Source: Lachnospiraceae bacterium Marseille-Q4251
GTDB taxonomy: Bacteria > Bacillota > Clostridia > Lachnospirales > Lachnospiraceae
Assembly: GCA_018223435.1 (NCBI GenBank)
Contig: JAGTTO010000001.1
Span: 2,666,001 to 2,730,000, forward strand
Length of the DNA stretch: 64,000 bases
Reading direction: 5' to 3'
Part shown: in pieces, positions 33,447 to 43,063 of the stretch
How the letters are laid out: each line of letters starts with the position of its first letter
Numbering within the stretch: the first letter of the stretch is position 1
Notes under the pieces: model-generated
Database searches by the model: none
Seen by the model: the letters and a program-made list of their open reading frames with translations, nothing else
Told to the model about the DNA's origin: nothing
Position numbers and translations under genes: made by a program

Positions 33447-35020
33447 GTGATTCAGCAAAAATAGTAAAGCCCCGTCCAGTCCATATGAGGGTTATCAAAG
33501 AAATGCAACCAGTACAGAAAGCAGAAACTTCCACACAGATTGAAATGCAGGAAGCCTTTAATGGCAGCGAGTGGATTCAGCATCCTATGGATCTGCATGT
33601 GCTGGAACGCTATGTGTCTGAAAGCTCCATCCTGCCTCAGTGTATTCATGCATACCGCAACAACATTCCGGGATTCGGCATCGGAGTCCGCTATGTCGAA
33701 GATACTGAGGAAACACCGGAGATGGAAGCCGAGTTCAACAGTGCAAAAGAGATCATAGAGCTGCTTACCATTGAGCAGGATACAAAGGAGATTTTCGAGG
33801 ACATTATCGAAGCACGGGAAACCTACGGCATAGCTTATGTTGAAGTTATTCGCAATCTTGCAAATGAAGTGGTACAGATAGAGTTTATCCGTAACACTCC
33901 AAGCATAATGAAGACCGAACCGCTGGAACCATATGTGCCATTTACCTATTACCATCATGGAACCAGCCTTGTAAGACAGCGGAAGTTCCGTAAATACCGA
34001 CAGGACATTGGCGGGAAGACGGTGTATTACAAAGAATTTGGCGATCCGAGAATCATGGACAGGCGCAATGGTGAATATCTGGAAGCTGGCGAAACTCTGG
34101 ATCGTAAATGGCAGGCCAATGAAATACTTGAGTTTGCCATTGGAACCAAACCATACGGCGAAATTCGGTGGATAGGACAGCTTTTAGGAGTAGACGGCAG
34201 CCGGAGAGCGGAGAGCCTGAACAATAATTATTTCATCAACGGACGACACACGCCGCTGCTGATTATGATTAAGGGCGGCACTCTGACAGAGGACAGCTAC
34301 ACAAAGCTTCAAGAGTATATGAACGGAATTAAGGGCGAGCAGGGGCAGCACGCCTTTATTGTTCTGGAAGCGGAAAATGCAGAGCAGCGCACCGATTTTG
34401 ACACCAGCGACAAGCCGGAAATTGAAATCAAGGACATTGCCAGTATTCTCCAAAAAGACGAGCTGTTTCAGGAATACTTGGAGAATAACAGGAAGAGAGT
34501 GCAGTCGGCGTTCTTACTGCCAGATCTGTATGTGGGTTACACCACAGACTTCAATCGTGCTACAGCGCAGACAGCGAAAGAGGTCACTGAAGAGCAGGTC
34601 TTCCAGCCAGAGCGAATATCTCTGGCATGGGTGATAAACAATAAGCTGCTGAATGGCTACCAGTTCAAACATGTGGAGGCATACTTCCTTGCACCCAATA
34701 TCACGAACCCAGATGATCTGTACAAGATTCTTACAGTAAGCAACAATGCAGGCGGACTGACTCCGAATAAGGCAAAAGATGTTGTTTATCGTATGCTGGG
34801 CGAAACCTCAGAGGATTACGAAGAGGAATGGGGCGACATTCCATTGAAGATATACGCTGAGCGGAACTCTTCCGTTGCTGATGTGAACGGTATCGCGGCG
34901 CAGCTTACGCAGCAGATTCAGAAAGCTCAGAGCAATAATGCACCGGATGAAGTGGTTTCCGTAATGAAATCCGTCCAGAAGCTGTTGAAAGAGATCAAAG
35001 AGCAGGAGGGTAAGCAATGA
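33443..35020 (+). CDS. Portal protein (PBSX type)
   Basis: 525 residues. WIQHPMDLHVLERYVSESSI, LPQCIHAYRNNIPGFGIG and YVEVIRNLANEVVQIEFIRN are characteristic of the PBSX/XkdE portal family; DFNRATAQTAKEVTEEQVFQ is the conserved late motif. It forms the ring at the capsid vertex for DNA passage. The start overlaps the TerL stop and the end overlaps the next gene (ATGA). Confidence 0.93.
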   Translation: MSDSAKIVKPRPVHMRVIKEMQPVQKAETSTQIEMQEAFNGSEWIQHPMDLHVLERYVSESSILPQCIHAYRNNIPGFGIGVRYVEDTEETPEMEAEFNSAKEIIELLTIEQDTKEIFEDIIEARETYGIAYVEVIRNLANEVVQIEFIRNTPSIMKTEPLEPYVPFTYYHHGTSLVRQRKFRKYRQDIGGKTVYYKEFGDPRIMDRRNGEYLEAGETLDRKWQANEILEFAIGTKPYGEIRWIGQLLGVDGSRRAESLNNNYFINGRHTPLLIMIKGGTLTEDSYTKLQEYMNGIKGEQGQHAFIVLEAENAEQRTDFDTSDKPEIEIKDIASILQKDELFQEYLENNRKRVQSAFLLPDLYVGYTTDFNRATAQTAKEVTEEQVFQPERISLAWVINNKLLNGYQFKHVEAYFLAPNITNPDDLYKILTVSNNAGGLTPNKAKDVVYRMLGETSEDYEEEWGDIPLKIYAERNSSVADVNGIAAQLTQQIQKAQSNNAPDEVVSVMKSVQKLLKEIKEQEGKQ

Positions 35021-35265
35021 AAATCAGTATCAAAACCAGCGATAAGAAAAACAAATATATGACTCACATCGTTGTAAATGGCATTGACATTGGAATGTAT
35101 GCCAGTGGCTATCAGCTCAAGCAGGAACCCGGGGAGATACCGGTTCTCAGTGTGGACATTCCTGTGACAGATATGGATATTGACTTGCCGGAAGGCTGCG
35201 TGATCGTAAGACAGGAGGCTGAGAAACATGAAACTGAATGTGACACCTCTGTTGGAAGCGATTGA
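35017..35265 (+). CDS. Small protein of the head module (82 aa)
   Basis: Starts inside the portal stop. Beta-rich text NKYMTHIVVNGIDIGMYASG and EIPVLSVDIPVTDMDIDLPE. The family is not recognised. The last 38 bases overlap the MuF-like gene in another frame, with both frames open. Confidence 0.55.
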   Translation: MKISIKTSDKKNKYMTHIVVNGIDIGMYASGYQLKQEPGEIPVLSVDIPVTDMDIDLPEGCVIVRQEAEKHETECDTSVGSD

Positions 35266-36265
35266 GCAGTACATAGCCAAAGCGGACAATGACCTTGAAG
35301 ACCAGCTCAATGAAGAGGGGTATGTGGAGGCTGGCGTTGCGGTCAGCCATATGGGAGCCATCGAGGACGGCGTTACGGCAGCAGTGGAGAATAATGTGGA
35401 CGAAGTGCTGGCAAGATTGCAGAGCGCTTCTGGGGTAGATGATTTCATTGAAAACGTCTGGCCCGAAATCAGCAACTCAGATGAAATGGAAAAGGCTCTG
35501 TATGATTTGTTCTATCAGCAATTTGACGAGCTGCTTCGCAGGTTTACGAAGCAGTGGATTATATCCGCAGACGCGGAACTGGGGGAAGTTGTTGATGATA
35601 GGATAACAAGACCGGCAGAGGCATTTATCAAAGGGTGGAGTCAGCAGCTTGCCGATATTATGCACCTGAACACGAAAGACGGCATTGAGAAAATCTTGCT
35701 GGACGCACAGGAACAGAACCAGACCATTGATGAAGTGGCACAGGCCATTGCGGACAGTGGTATCCGGGAGTGCGGTTATCGCAGCCGCAGAGTTGCAGTA
35801 ACGGAAGTTCTCCGAGTGGAAGAGTATGCACATCAGGAAGCCCGGATACAGAACCCTTCCTGCTATAAAAAAGAATGGGTGCATACTGGCGCAGCACACC
35901 CGAGGGAAAATCATGTTGCCATAAACGGACAGCAGGTATTCAAGAGGGAGCCGTTTACACTCACGGGCAGGAACGGCGGCACATATTATCCTATGTGTCC
36001 GCGAGATACGTCACTTCCTGCGGAAGAGAGCATTAACTGCCATTGCACCACAAAGGACATTGTGGATCAGGAAATCCTTGGAATGTCACTGGAAGACCGC
36101 GTGGCGTTGCGTGAGAAATATATGAATGAGGTAAATGCGGAGTATGACGCATGGGAGCAGAAATTCAATGAGGAACATGGAATTGAGGAATTGAGAGATG
36201 ATCCGAGTATCACTTGGGATATTTACAATTCCTACTACGAAGCCTGTAGAAATGGAGAAATTTAA
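35228..36265 (+). CDS. Minor head protein with MuF (SPP1 gp7-like) domain
   Basis: 345 residues. The C-terminal half YRSRRVAVTEVLRVEEYAHQ, WVHTGAAHPRENHVAINGQQ and LPAEESINCHCTTKD is the Mu F/SPP1 gp7 domain of minor head proteins, which act with the portal during assembly. The N-terminal half is helical. GGAGG lies upstream of ATG 35228. A hairpin terminator follows its stop. Confidence 0.9.
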   Translation: MKLNVTPLLEAIEQYIAKADNDLEDQLNEEGYVEAGVAVSHMGAIEDGVTAAVENNVDEVLARLQSASGVDDFIENVWPEISNSDEMEKALYDLFYQQFDELLRRFTKQWIISADAELGEVVDDRITRPAEAFIKGWSQQLADIMHLNTKDGIEKILLDAQEQNQTIDEVAQAIADSGIRECGYRSRRVAVTEVLRVEEYAHQEARIQNPSCYKKEWVHTGAAHPRENHVAINGQQVFKREPFTLTGRNGGTYYPMCPRDTSLPAEESINCHCTTKDIVDQEILGMSLEDRVALREKYMNEVNAEYDAWEQKFNEEHGIEELRDDPSITWDIYNSYYEACRNGEI

Positions 36266-36281
36266 TGAAAAAGTCTGATAT

Positions 36282-36315
36282 GCAGCATGGGACAAGAGCG
36301 CCTTGCTGCTTTTTT
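36282..36315 (+). terminator. Intra-operon hairpin with T-run after the MuF-like gene
   Basis: GCAGCATGG pairs with CCTTGCTGC (one mismatch) and is followed by TTTTTT. It may act as a partial terminator between portal/MuF and protease/capsid genes. Confidence 0.6.
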
Positions 36316-36356
36316 GTACCATGAATTACTGAAAATCTAAAGAAAGGAGTACGGCA

Positions 36357-37691
36357 ATGCGAAACAAAGTAGCAAAAGCCATTGCCATGAGCGACGTTAA
36401 AGCTATTTTTGTGTCTCTTGTGGATAAGGCGGCGAACCAGCGGCAGTTCCTGATTACCAAAGCAGAGGACGGCAGAGCAATTTTCCAGACATACGGACGC
36501 ATTCTGAAAGCAGACAGCGAAGCCCACTACGTTACCGGTATCGTGTATGAGCCTATGGTTGAGGACACACAGGGAAACTACATGACTGCGGAAGAAATCG
36601 AAAAGGCGCAGCGTTGGTTTGCGAAGAATGCCAACAATGTTGATCTTCAGCACAACTTCGAGAAGATGGAAAGTGCTTCTGTGGTCGAGAACTGGATTGC
36701 AAAATGTGACTGCCAGATTAACGGACAGGACGTAAAGGAAGGCACATGGCTTATGACCGTTGAGGTCACGGATCCCGGCATTTTTGATGCCATTGAAAAG
36801 GGTGAAATTACCGGGTTTAGCATGGGCGGCAGCGGTGTTTATGCAACGGAAGATGATGATATTTCTGGCGAAGGGAATTCTGTTCAGAAATCCGGGCTGA
36901 ATATCTTCCAGAAGATGGCAAAGGCATTTACCACACCGAAGCCGGTGAAAAAGGGAGCTGTCATGGATACCTACAAGAGAACTAGTATTCACGATAATTT
37001 CTGGAATGCCTATTATGCACTGTCTGATTATCTGCTGGATTCTTACAATCCCGAAACCGGGAAATGGGAAATTCAGCACGATGAAGAAGTGATCCGTGCG
37101 GCACTGGAAGATTTCAACCAGATTGTCACACAGCTTCTTACCGGAGATCAGCCGGTTGTGAAAGCCCTGAATGCCGCAACTGTCGAAAAGGCAGCAGGCA
37201 CAGGCAATGAAAATTTGAATGTTCTGAAAAGTATCTATCAGAATCTCGGAACATTCATTGAGAAATCAGAAGAACAGGAGGAAATGGAAGTGGAGATTAC
37301 CAAAGCCGAATTAGAGACTATCGTAGCTGGCGCAGTTCAGAAAGCTATGGGAGCGAGCCAGAACGCTGCAAATCCGCCTCAGAACGCAGAGGGTGCAGCA
37401 ATTACCACTAATGACGTTCAGAAAGATGCTGGCGGTTGTGAGGGCACAGAGGAACCTATTACAGCGGAAGCCATTGAGAAAATGGTAAATGCGGCAATCC
37501 AGAAAGCGGTAAATCCGCCGGAAGAGCCTATGACAATGGCAAAAGCACAGGAGTTTATTGAAGCTGCTGTAGCAAAAGCGCTGGACCCAATCATTAAGAG
37601 TGCAGGGCTTCCGAGTAATTTGAACAATGCTGACTGCTCCGTTCAGAAAAGTGCGCCGGAGAGCCACTTTATGGACGGAGTTTTCTTTTAA
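36357..37691 (+). CDS. XkdF-like prohead protease/scaffold protein
   Basis: 444 residues. The N-terminal domain AIFVSLVDKAANQRQFLITK, YVTGIVYEPMVEDTQGNYM, VDLQHNFEKMESASVVENW and EITGFSMGGSGVY is the XkdF family pattern, predicted to be a serine protease of the Mu protease fold. The C-terminal half (about 290-440) is acidic, helical and Ala/Asn-rich, as expected for a scaffold. It probably builds the prohead and then is cleaved. AAAGGAG precedes the start. Confidence 0.85.
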   Translation: MRNKVAKAIAMSDVKAIFVSLVDKAANQRQFLITKAEDGRAIFQTYGRILKADSEAHYVTGIVYEPMVEDTQGNYMTAEEIEKAQRWFAKNANNVDLQHNFEKMESASVVENWIAKCDCQINGQDVKEGTWLMTVEVTDPGIFDAIEKGEITGFSMGGSGVYATEDDDISGEGNSVQKSGLNIFQKMAKAFTTPKPVKKGAVMDTYKRTSIHDNFWNAYYALSDYLLDSYNPETGKWEIQHDEEVIRAALEDFNQIVTQLLTGDQPVVKALNAATVEKAAGTGNENLNVLKSIYQNLGTFIEKSEEQEEMEVEITKAELETIVAGAVQKAMGASQNAANPPQNAEGAAITTNDVQKDAGGCEGTEEPITAEAIEKMVNAAIQKAVNPPEEPMTMAKAQEFIEAAVAKALDPIIKSAGLPSNLNNADCSVQKSAPESHFMDGVFF

Positions 37692-37715
37692 TCAATAAAT
37701 AAGGAGGAATAGATT

Positions 37716-38777
37716 ATGCCGACAAATAGAGAACTTTTTATGAGAGCTGCCGGTACTGCGATTAACACAGGTTCGCTGACCGGTGGCGGACTCTTACAGC
37801 CGTATCAGGCAAGACAGTTCATTCAGCAGACTTTCGAGGCCACAAACCTTGCGCCGCTGGTAAGACATGAAATGCGTGTGGAGCGCAGAGGCGAGATTGA
37901 TAAAATCGGTATCGCTCCAAGACTGCTGAGAGAGAAGAAAGAGAACACTGACGATGGATACAGAGCTTCCGTTGCAACCAGCCAGATCAGCTTCTCCACC
38001 ACACCTGTTAGACTTCCGTGGGAAGTAACAGAGGAAACACTTCGCCAGAACATCGAAGGGGAGAACATGAATAAGGTAATCACAGACCTTATGACTTCGC
38101 AGCTCGGTGTTGACCTTGAGGATCTGTATCTGAATGGTGACGAAAATGCGGGCAAGGCAAAAGCATTTAGCCAGTCAGATACTTACTCTGCCGGCGACAT
38201 TGTAACTTACAACAAAAAGCTCTATAAATTCGATGTGGCACACTCTGCCGGGGCATGGACTGGTGCGGACACTACACTGATCGGAGAAGAGGGAGATGCA
38301 GATTTCCTGAAAGTCAATGATGGCTGGATTAAACAGATCAAAGAAGGAGGACATATTCTTGACAAGTCTACAGAGGACGAAATGAGCTTGGATATGTTCT
38401 ACCAGATGGTTGCGTCCATCCCGAACAAGTATAATAACGGAAAGCTCCGTTGGCTTATGTCACCGAGAAGAGCGCAGCAGTGGGAACTGTTCCTGCTGAA
38501 TCTGGTTGCACATCATGGCGGCGCAGTGCCGGATAACATGTACACAGCACCGGTAAAAATCCCGACTGTTGAATGCCCGAGCATGAGCGACGATATGATT
38601 CTTCTTACAGATCCGAAGAATCTGATTGTAGTAAACAGCTATACCGTAAAGATCCGCAGCACCAACACTGATAAGGAATCTATCATGATGGACAAGCGTT
38701 TCTATGTGGCGCACCTGGATTACGATCCGATTATTGAGGAAAAGGATGCAACAGGTATCTTACTTCTGAAACGGTAA
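37716..38777 (+). CDS. Major capsid protein (HK97 fold, XkdG-like) with inserted small domain
   Basis: 353 residues; AAGGAGG upstream. TEATNLAPLVRHEMRVERRG-like text near 45-65 and SISFSTTPVRLPWEVTEETL-like strands fit XkdG/HK97-type capsids, as do SMSDDMILLTDPKNLIVVNS and IMMDKRFYVAHLDYDPIIEE at the end. Residues about 154-190 (DTYSAGDIVTYNKKLYKF, DVAHSAGAWTGADTTLIG) resemble a small chitin-binding/fibronectin-like attachment module and interrupt the capsid sequence. That would project from the shell. Most abundant structural protein by function. Confidence 0.88.
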   Translation: MPTNRELFMRAAGTAINTGSLTGGGLLQPYQARQFIQQTFEATNLAPLVRHEMRVERRGEIDKIGIAPRLLREKKENTDDGYRASVATSQISFSTTPVRLPWEVTEETLRQNIEGENMNKVITDLMTSQLGVDLEDLYLNGDENAGKAKAFSQSDTYSAGDIVTYNKKLYKFDVAHSAGAWTGADTTLIGEEGDADFLKVNDGWIKQIKEGGHILDKSTEDEMSLDMFYQMVASIPNKYNNGKLRWLMSPRRAQQWELFLLNLVAHHGGAVPDNMYTAPVKIPTVECPSMSDDMILLTDPKNLIVVNSYTVKIRSTNTDKESIMMDKRFYVAHLDYDPIIEEKDATGILLLKR

Positions 38778-38793
38778 GTAGGAGGAAACTGCT

Positions 38794-39234
38794 ATGGTAA
38801 AAATCGGATTGATTCACGGTATGTCCTACAGAGACAATCGAATATTTGCAACAAAAGAAACGCCGGAAGTTGTCGTAGATGATATGGACGTTGCCAAACA
38901 CTACGAAAACACCGGCTTTTTTAAAATCCTTGGTGAAGCCGGAACTGACACTGCGACACTGAGCGCAGCCTTGGAAAATGAATTTCCAGCAGATCTGTTT
39001 ACCCCACCGGAAGACAAGGAACCGGAGTCTGTAGCGGAAGCCGGAACTGACACTGAGGAAGATGATGTTCTGACGAAGGAATTAAATTCCAAAACCGTTG
39101 CAGAGCTGAAAGAATATGCCAGTGCCAGAGGTATTGATACCACAGGATTAAGCAAGAAAGCTGATCTTGTGCAGCATATTTTTTCCGAGCAGAAGAAAGC
39201 TGATGAAGCAAGAGCGCTGCTTCGAGGTGAGTAA
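38794..39234 (+). CDS. YqbF-like protein with HeH/SAP-type domain
   Basis: 146 residues. The N-terminus MVKIGLIHGMSYRDNRIFAT, the acidic middle, and the C-terminal LNSKTVAELKEYASARGID followed by TTGLSKKADLVQHI form a helix-extension-helix (HeH/LEM-like) domain. Proteins of this layout lie after the capsid gene in PBSX/skin-type prophages (YqbF). Role in head completion is likely. A copied phrase EAGTDTATL / EAGTDTEED occurs twice within it. Confidence 0.75.
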   Translation: MVKIGLIHGMSYRDNRIFATKETPEVVVDDMDVAKHYENTGFFKILGEAGTDTATLSAALENEFPADLFTPPEDKEPESVAEAGTDTEEDDVLTKELNSKTVAELKEYASARGIDTTGLSKKADLVQHIFSEQKKADEARALLRGE

Positions 39235-39623
39235 TGGCCGCCCGCCCTTGGGTTACTCCTGAGGAAGTTATTCAGTATACAAGTCATGAGGACGTATTAA
39301 AAAGACCGGTTGAGAAGCTGGCCTTTGATATATCCCGGGCAGAGTTAAAGGTAATTGCCAAAACGAATAATTCTTTCGGAGAAGAATACCCGGAAATACC
39401 AGAGCCGGTAAAGATGGCGGTGATCCTACTTGCAGAAGCATATGCCAAAAATTCGATTGAAGCCACGAAGAAGCAGATAAGGAGTGAGACTTTCGATGAT
39501 TATTCCTATTCTGTGGAATCTGGAACGGTGGATATTGAGGGATTGGATATAGATGATCTGCTGGCAGAATATGTCCTTGCGAAAGGGCGCGGAAAGACAG
39601 TAATGCGGATGAGAGCTTTATGA
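39234..39623 (+). CDS. Head-tail connector, YqbG-like
   Basis: 129 residues. RPWVTPEEVIQYTSHEDV, FDISRAELKVIAKTNNSF and YSVESGTVDIEGLDIDDLLA fit the YqbG/DUF3199 head-completion adaptors of PBSX-like phages. The start overlaps the previous stop. Confidence 0.8.
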   Translation: MAARPWVTPEEVIQYTSHEDVLKRPVEKLAFDISRAELKVIAKTNNSFGEEYPEIPEPVKMAVILLAEAYAKNSIEATKKQIRSETFDDYSYSVESGTVDIEGLDIDDLLAEYVLAKGRGKTVMRMRAL

Positions 39624-39636
39624 GAGGAGGGGTTCT

Positions 39637-40008
39637 GTGTTTGAAGAATTTATGAATCACAGGTGCAATATTTACCATCTGGAAGATGGCACTGTGGACG
39701 TTGGATACGGAATCAAAGAAAGAACCGTCAAAAAGACTGGAAGCACAGCGGCAATTATAGAGCAGCCATGCCATTTCCATACAAAGGTCGGAGATACGGT
39801 TCGCATAGTTCAAAATGAACCCTTCAGCTCTGCTGACGGAGAAATTAAGTTATCCCTGCCAGCAGGCGTAGACATTCGCAAAAATGATACGGTGGAGGAC
39901 TGTGACAACGGATTGAAATATCGTGCCGGAATCCCCCGTGCGGTGCATGGAAACCACCACATTATCGTGGAGCTGTACCGGGAAGGAGGAATTAAAGTGG
40001 CATTATGA
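39637..40008 (+). CDS. XkdH-like head-tail joining protein
   Basis: 123 residues. The beginning FEEFMNHRCNIYHLEDGTVD and the remaining beta-rich sequence (FHTKVGDTVRIVQNEPF) match XkdH/DUF3599 in order and size. It acts as stopper at the neck by analogy. GTG start with GAGGAGG upstream; overlaps the next gene. Confidence 0.8.
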   Translation: MFEEFMNHRCNIYHLEDGTVDVGYGIKERTVKKTGSTAAIIEQPCHFHTKVGDTVRIVQNEPFSSADGEIKLSLPAGVDIRKNDTVEDCDNGLKYRAGIPRAVHGNHHIIVELYREGGIKVAL

Positions 40009-40490
40009 TTGATGTTAGCGAGCTGGAAGCATTTGCCAGAAAGTGTGAAGCAATGCAGGCAGATTTGAAACCGTATGCAGGAAAAACGCTGGAAGAGATC
40101 GGCGAAGAATTTCTTGATATTGTGCAGGCACAGATACAGGGCGCTCACAATGTTGATAAGGGTACACTGTTGGGGTCATTTACGAAAGGCGGAGCTGGTA
40201 ATATTTTCCAGTTGGATATGGGAGCATTGACGTTGACGATAGGAACCGATGTCTATTACGCAAAATGGGTGAACAAAGGTCATGGACAGCAACCGGGCCG
40301 GTTTATCCCGGGCGTATGGGAAGGTTCACATTTCAGATATATTCCCGGTGCAAAGACCGGAATGGTACTGAAAGCGTCGGCGGTTCGAGGCTCCCATTTC
40401 TTTGATAAATCTGTAGAAGTGCTTGAGCGAATGTTCCCAGAAATGGCGAAGTCGGCGTTCGAGCAATTTTTCAACCGATATTTTTCATAA
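40005..40490 (+). CDS. XkdI-like (HK97 gp10 family) tail completion protein
   Basis: 161 residues. MIDVSELEAFARKCEAMQAD, TLGTDVYYAKWVNKGHGQQP-like text (GTDVYYAKWVNKGHG) and FIPGVWEGSHFRYIP are the HK97 gp10/XkdI signature. It helps close the tail end at the head. The start overlaps the XkdH-like stop. Confidence 0.85.
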   Translation: MIDVSELEAFARKCEAMQADLKPYAGKTLEEIGEEFLDIVQAQIQGAHNVDKGTLLGSFTKGGAGNIFQLDMGALTLTIGTDVYYAKWVNKGHGQQPGRFIPGVWEGSHFRYIPGAKTGMVLKASAVRGSHFFDKSVEVLERMFPEMAKSAFEQFFNRYFS

Positions 40491-40500
40491 GAGGTGAGCA

Positions 40501-41070
40501 ATGGAATCAGGAATCACAATAGAGCTTGAACAGAGCTTTGCTTCTGTAGTCCGGTATATCCAGAACAAAGCGGATAACAACGCCGCGCTGTATTTTGATG
40601 ATCTGCCGGAAGCCTTTGCTGTTCCATCTTTGTATTTTCCGGTTCCGAGAACAGATACCAGAAAGGTAACGTTCAGCACATACCTTACGACATTGTATCT
40701 TGATACATGGTTCATGGAAGCCACAGACTGGCAGGCGTATGCTGATGCAGCTACGGTGCGTGACAGCCTGATGATGGATGAATGCAAGGTAAATCTGATG
40801 AAAAAGGACGGTACATTGGACGATAAATATATTCATCTTACGGATCCGTCCACATCATCAGTTGATACAGGAATAGTAAAAATGACCTGCGCCATAAAAC
40901 ATTACTATTCTTTGAACCGGGAAACCGGCGGCACAGTAAATAAAATCAATATATCCGGACTTTTCGGAACAGACGCAACGTATCAGGCATGGTACAAGGC
41001 AACTGAAGAGCTACGGAAAGAACAGGAGGTACAACACAAATGTCTACAAGACGTATTGAACAGGCTGTAG
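40501..41070 (+). CDS. XkdJ-like tail terminator
   Basis: 189 residues. YLYFPVPRTDTRKVTFSTYL-like strands, LTTLYLDTWFMEATDWQAYA and KYIHLTDPSTSSVDTGIVKM fit the tail terminator proteins at this operon position. GAGGTGAGC precedes the start. It is followed by a 31-base overlap with the next small gene. Confidence 0.7.
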   Translation: MESGITIELEQSFASVVRYIQNKADNNAALYFDDLPEAFAVPSLYFPVPRTDTRKVTFSTYLTTLYLDTWFMEATDWQAYADAATVRDSLMMDECKVNLMKKDGTLDDKYIHLTDPSTSSVDTGIVKMTCAIKHYYSLNRETGGTVNKINISGLFGTDATYQAWYKATEELRKEQEVQHKCLQDVLNRL

Positions 41071-41255
41071 TGGAGCCTGCGGAAACTGTGAAGCAGGAAA
41101 CTAAATTCAGAGTGGACAAGTTGCGTGCAAAGTGTATGCAGCTTTTTCATGTAACAAGCAGCACCTTTGATGGTGCTATGTATGGTTGCACAGCAACCGA
41201 AATGACCATTAGTGAAGCACAGGCCAGAATCGACAAATGGCTTGGAAAGGAGTGA
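41040..41255 (+). CDS. Small tail-module protein (71 aa)
   Basis: MSTRRIEQAVVEPAETVKQE then VDKLRAKCMQLFHVTSSTFD; helical. Preceded by GGAGGT. It stands where PBSX-like phages code a YqbI/XkdJ-like small protein before the sheath. Function is unknown. Confidence 0.6.
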   Translation: MSTRRIEQAVVEPAETVKQETKFRVDKLRAKCMQLFHVTSSTFDGAMYGCTATEMTISEAQARIDKWLGKE

Positions 41256-41261
41256 TAAAAC

Positions 41262-42596
41262 ATGGCAGGAGGTACTTTTAATTTATCCTCACCGAAGGTA
41301 AGACCGGGTGTTTATGCCAATACCAAGAACGGCAAGCAGCCAACAACGGCTACAGTGCCGTCCGGCATTGCTATCATTCCACTGATCGGATACGACTGGG
41401 GACCGAGAGGGGAAATGATTCATCTGACAAATGAATCACCGGATGCCGCGAAGACAAAATTCGGACGTTCTATTTACGACGACAACGGATTTATGCTGAT
41501 GCTTCAGCTCATGTTCCTGAATGTTACTGAGGTATATACATATATCGCAGGCGGCGGAGAAAAGGCAAAAGGAACTATTACCTTAAAAAGCGGTACCGGC
41601 AATGTAACCGCAAAATATCCGGGGTCACTTGGAAATAAACTAAAAATTGTTTCTGTAGCAAACCCGGAGGGAGGCTTCGATGTGTCCGTTGTTCTTGACG
41701 GATCCGAAGTTGAACTGATTGAGGGAGCAAAAAAGGTTGCGGATCTGAAATCCGACTATGTGGATTTCTCTGGAGACGGCGAGCTGGTTGCCTTTGCATC
41801 CGCTTCATTGAACGGAGGAACTGAGGAGGCATCTAAAACGAATGCTTCTGTAGCAATGTTCCTCGATATGGCAGAGAAGATCAAGTTCAACTATATGGCA
41901 TTGCCGACCAGCGACGCGTCTCTGATCACTGCTGCTGTGACGAAGATTAAATATATTCGTAATTCAATCGGCTGGAAATGCGGTCTTGTTGTTGCAAACT
42001 CTGCATCGGATTATGAGAATATTTACAATCTGACAAACAGCTTTGAGTATGCCGGCGTGAAGCTGACCACAGAGCAGGCTACAGCATGGCTGGCAGGTGC
42101 AGCGACAGCAGCAGGCTACACAACTTCTCTTACATACACTACAGTTACCGGGGCCACTGGAATTGTGGGACAGAAAACAAACGAGGAATCCATTCAGGCT
42201 ATCAATAACGGAGAAACATTCTTCACTGTCAGCGAATCCGGTAACGTTATTCTGGAATATGATGTGAACTCTAAGGTCACATTCACACAGGATGATCCGA
42301 CCGACATTCTGAAAGGTCGCCCTTGTAGAGTATATGACAGTTTTGCAAACGAACTGCTTCTTACATTTGTGCCGGGTAGATTCAGCAACGATCCTACCGG
42401 CTGGACTGTCATGGAAGGGCTGGGACGAGCAATTTTAAAAGATTTCCTGAAAGATGGAGCAATTCAGAATGTAGACGAAGAAAACGATTTTGTCGTGGAC
42501 AGAGGAGCTTCTGTTGGTGATAGCGCATATATTACCTGTGGCATTCAGCCGGTGGATTCTACTGAGAAGTATTATTTTACAACCATTGCCCGGTAA
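41262..42596 (+). CDS. Tail sheath protein (XkdK-like)
   Basis: 444 residues. The N-terminus SPKVRPGVYANTKNGKQPTT, IAIIPLIGYDWGPRGEMIHL and the C-terminal AILKDFLKDGAIQNVDEENDF are hallmarks of contractile sheath proteins of the XkdK family. It surrounds the tube and contracts on attachment. This establishes a myovirus-type tail. Confidence 0.95.
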   Translation: MAGGTFNLSSPKVRPGVYANTKNGKQPTTATVPSGIAIIPLIGYDWGPRGEMIHLTNESPDAAKTKFGRSIYDDNGFMLMLQLMFLNVTEVYTYIAGGGEKAKGTITLKSGTGNVTAKYPGSLGNKLKIVSVANPEGGFDVSVVLDGSEVELIEGAKKVADLKSDYVDFSGDGELVAFASASLNGGTEEASKTNASVAMFLDMAEKIKFNYMALPTSDASLITAAVTKIKYIRNSIGWKCGLVVANSASDYENIYNLTNSFEYAGVKLTTEQATAWLAGAATAAGYTTSLTYTTVTGATGIVGQKTNEESIQAINNGETFFTVSESGNVILEYDVNSKVTFTQDDPTDILKGRPCRVYDSFANELLLTFVPGRFSNDPTGWTVMEGLGRAILKDFLKDGAIQNVDEENDFVVDRGASVGDSAYITCGIQPVDSTEKYYFTTIAR

Positions 42597-42611
42597 AGAA
42601 AGGAGATTATT

Positions 42612-43046
42612 ATGGCAGGACGTGTAAATAAAAGTCCTCTCTGTGCAAGAGAGGGAAAGATTTATATTGACGGTGCTCTTGTGGCTGATTCCTGCAAGTT
42701 TCAGTTATACGTTACCCCAAAAGTGTGGGAAGGTAAGACGCTGAGCGAAAAAGGAACGAACCGTCGCTGGATCGGGTATGACATCACAGGTACTCTGGAA
42801 CAGTGGAAAACAACAAATCTGTGGAAGAAAAAAGTGCTTGATTATATCAAGACCGGCAAGACACCGGAGTTTAAAATTCAGGGAATCTGCGAGGATAAGT
42901 ATTCCGACTATTACGACAAAAACAAAGGTGATTCCGTTACTGCGATTGGCTGCGTAATTACAGGCAAGATCGCTCTTATGGATCTGGACACCGATGGAGA
43001 TGTTGTAAAAGATTCTATTGAATTTGGCGCAAAAGATCTTGCGTAA
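42612..43046 (+). CDS. Tail tube protein (XkdM-like)
   Basis: 144 residues. CAREGKIYIDGALVADSCKF, RRWIGYDITGTLEQWKTTNL and FGAKDLA at the end match XkdM tube proteins. It forms the inner tube through which DNA passes. A hairpin terminator follows, as often seen behind this highly expressed gene. Confidence 0.93.
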   Translation: MAGRVNKSPLCAREGKIYIDGALVADSCKFQLYVTPKVWEGKTLSEKGTNRRWIGYDITGTLEQWKTTNLWKKKVLDYIKTGKTPEFKIQGICEDKYSDYYDKNKGDSVTAIGCVITGKIALMDLDTDGDVVKDSIEFGAKDLA

Positions 43047-43063
43047 TATAAGGGCATGAAGCA

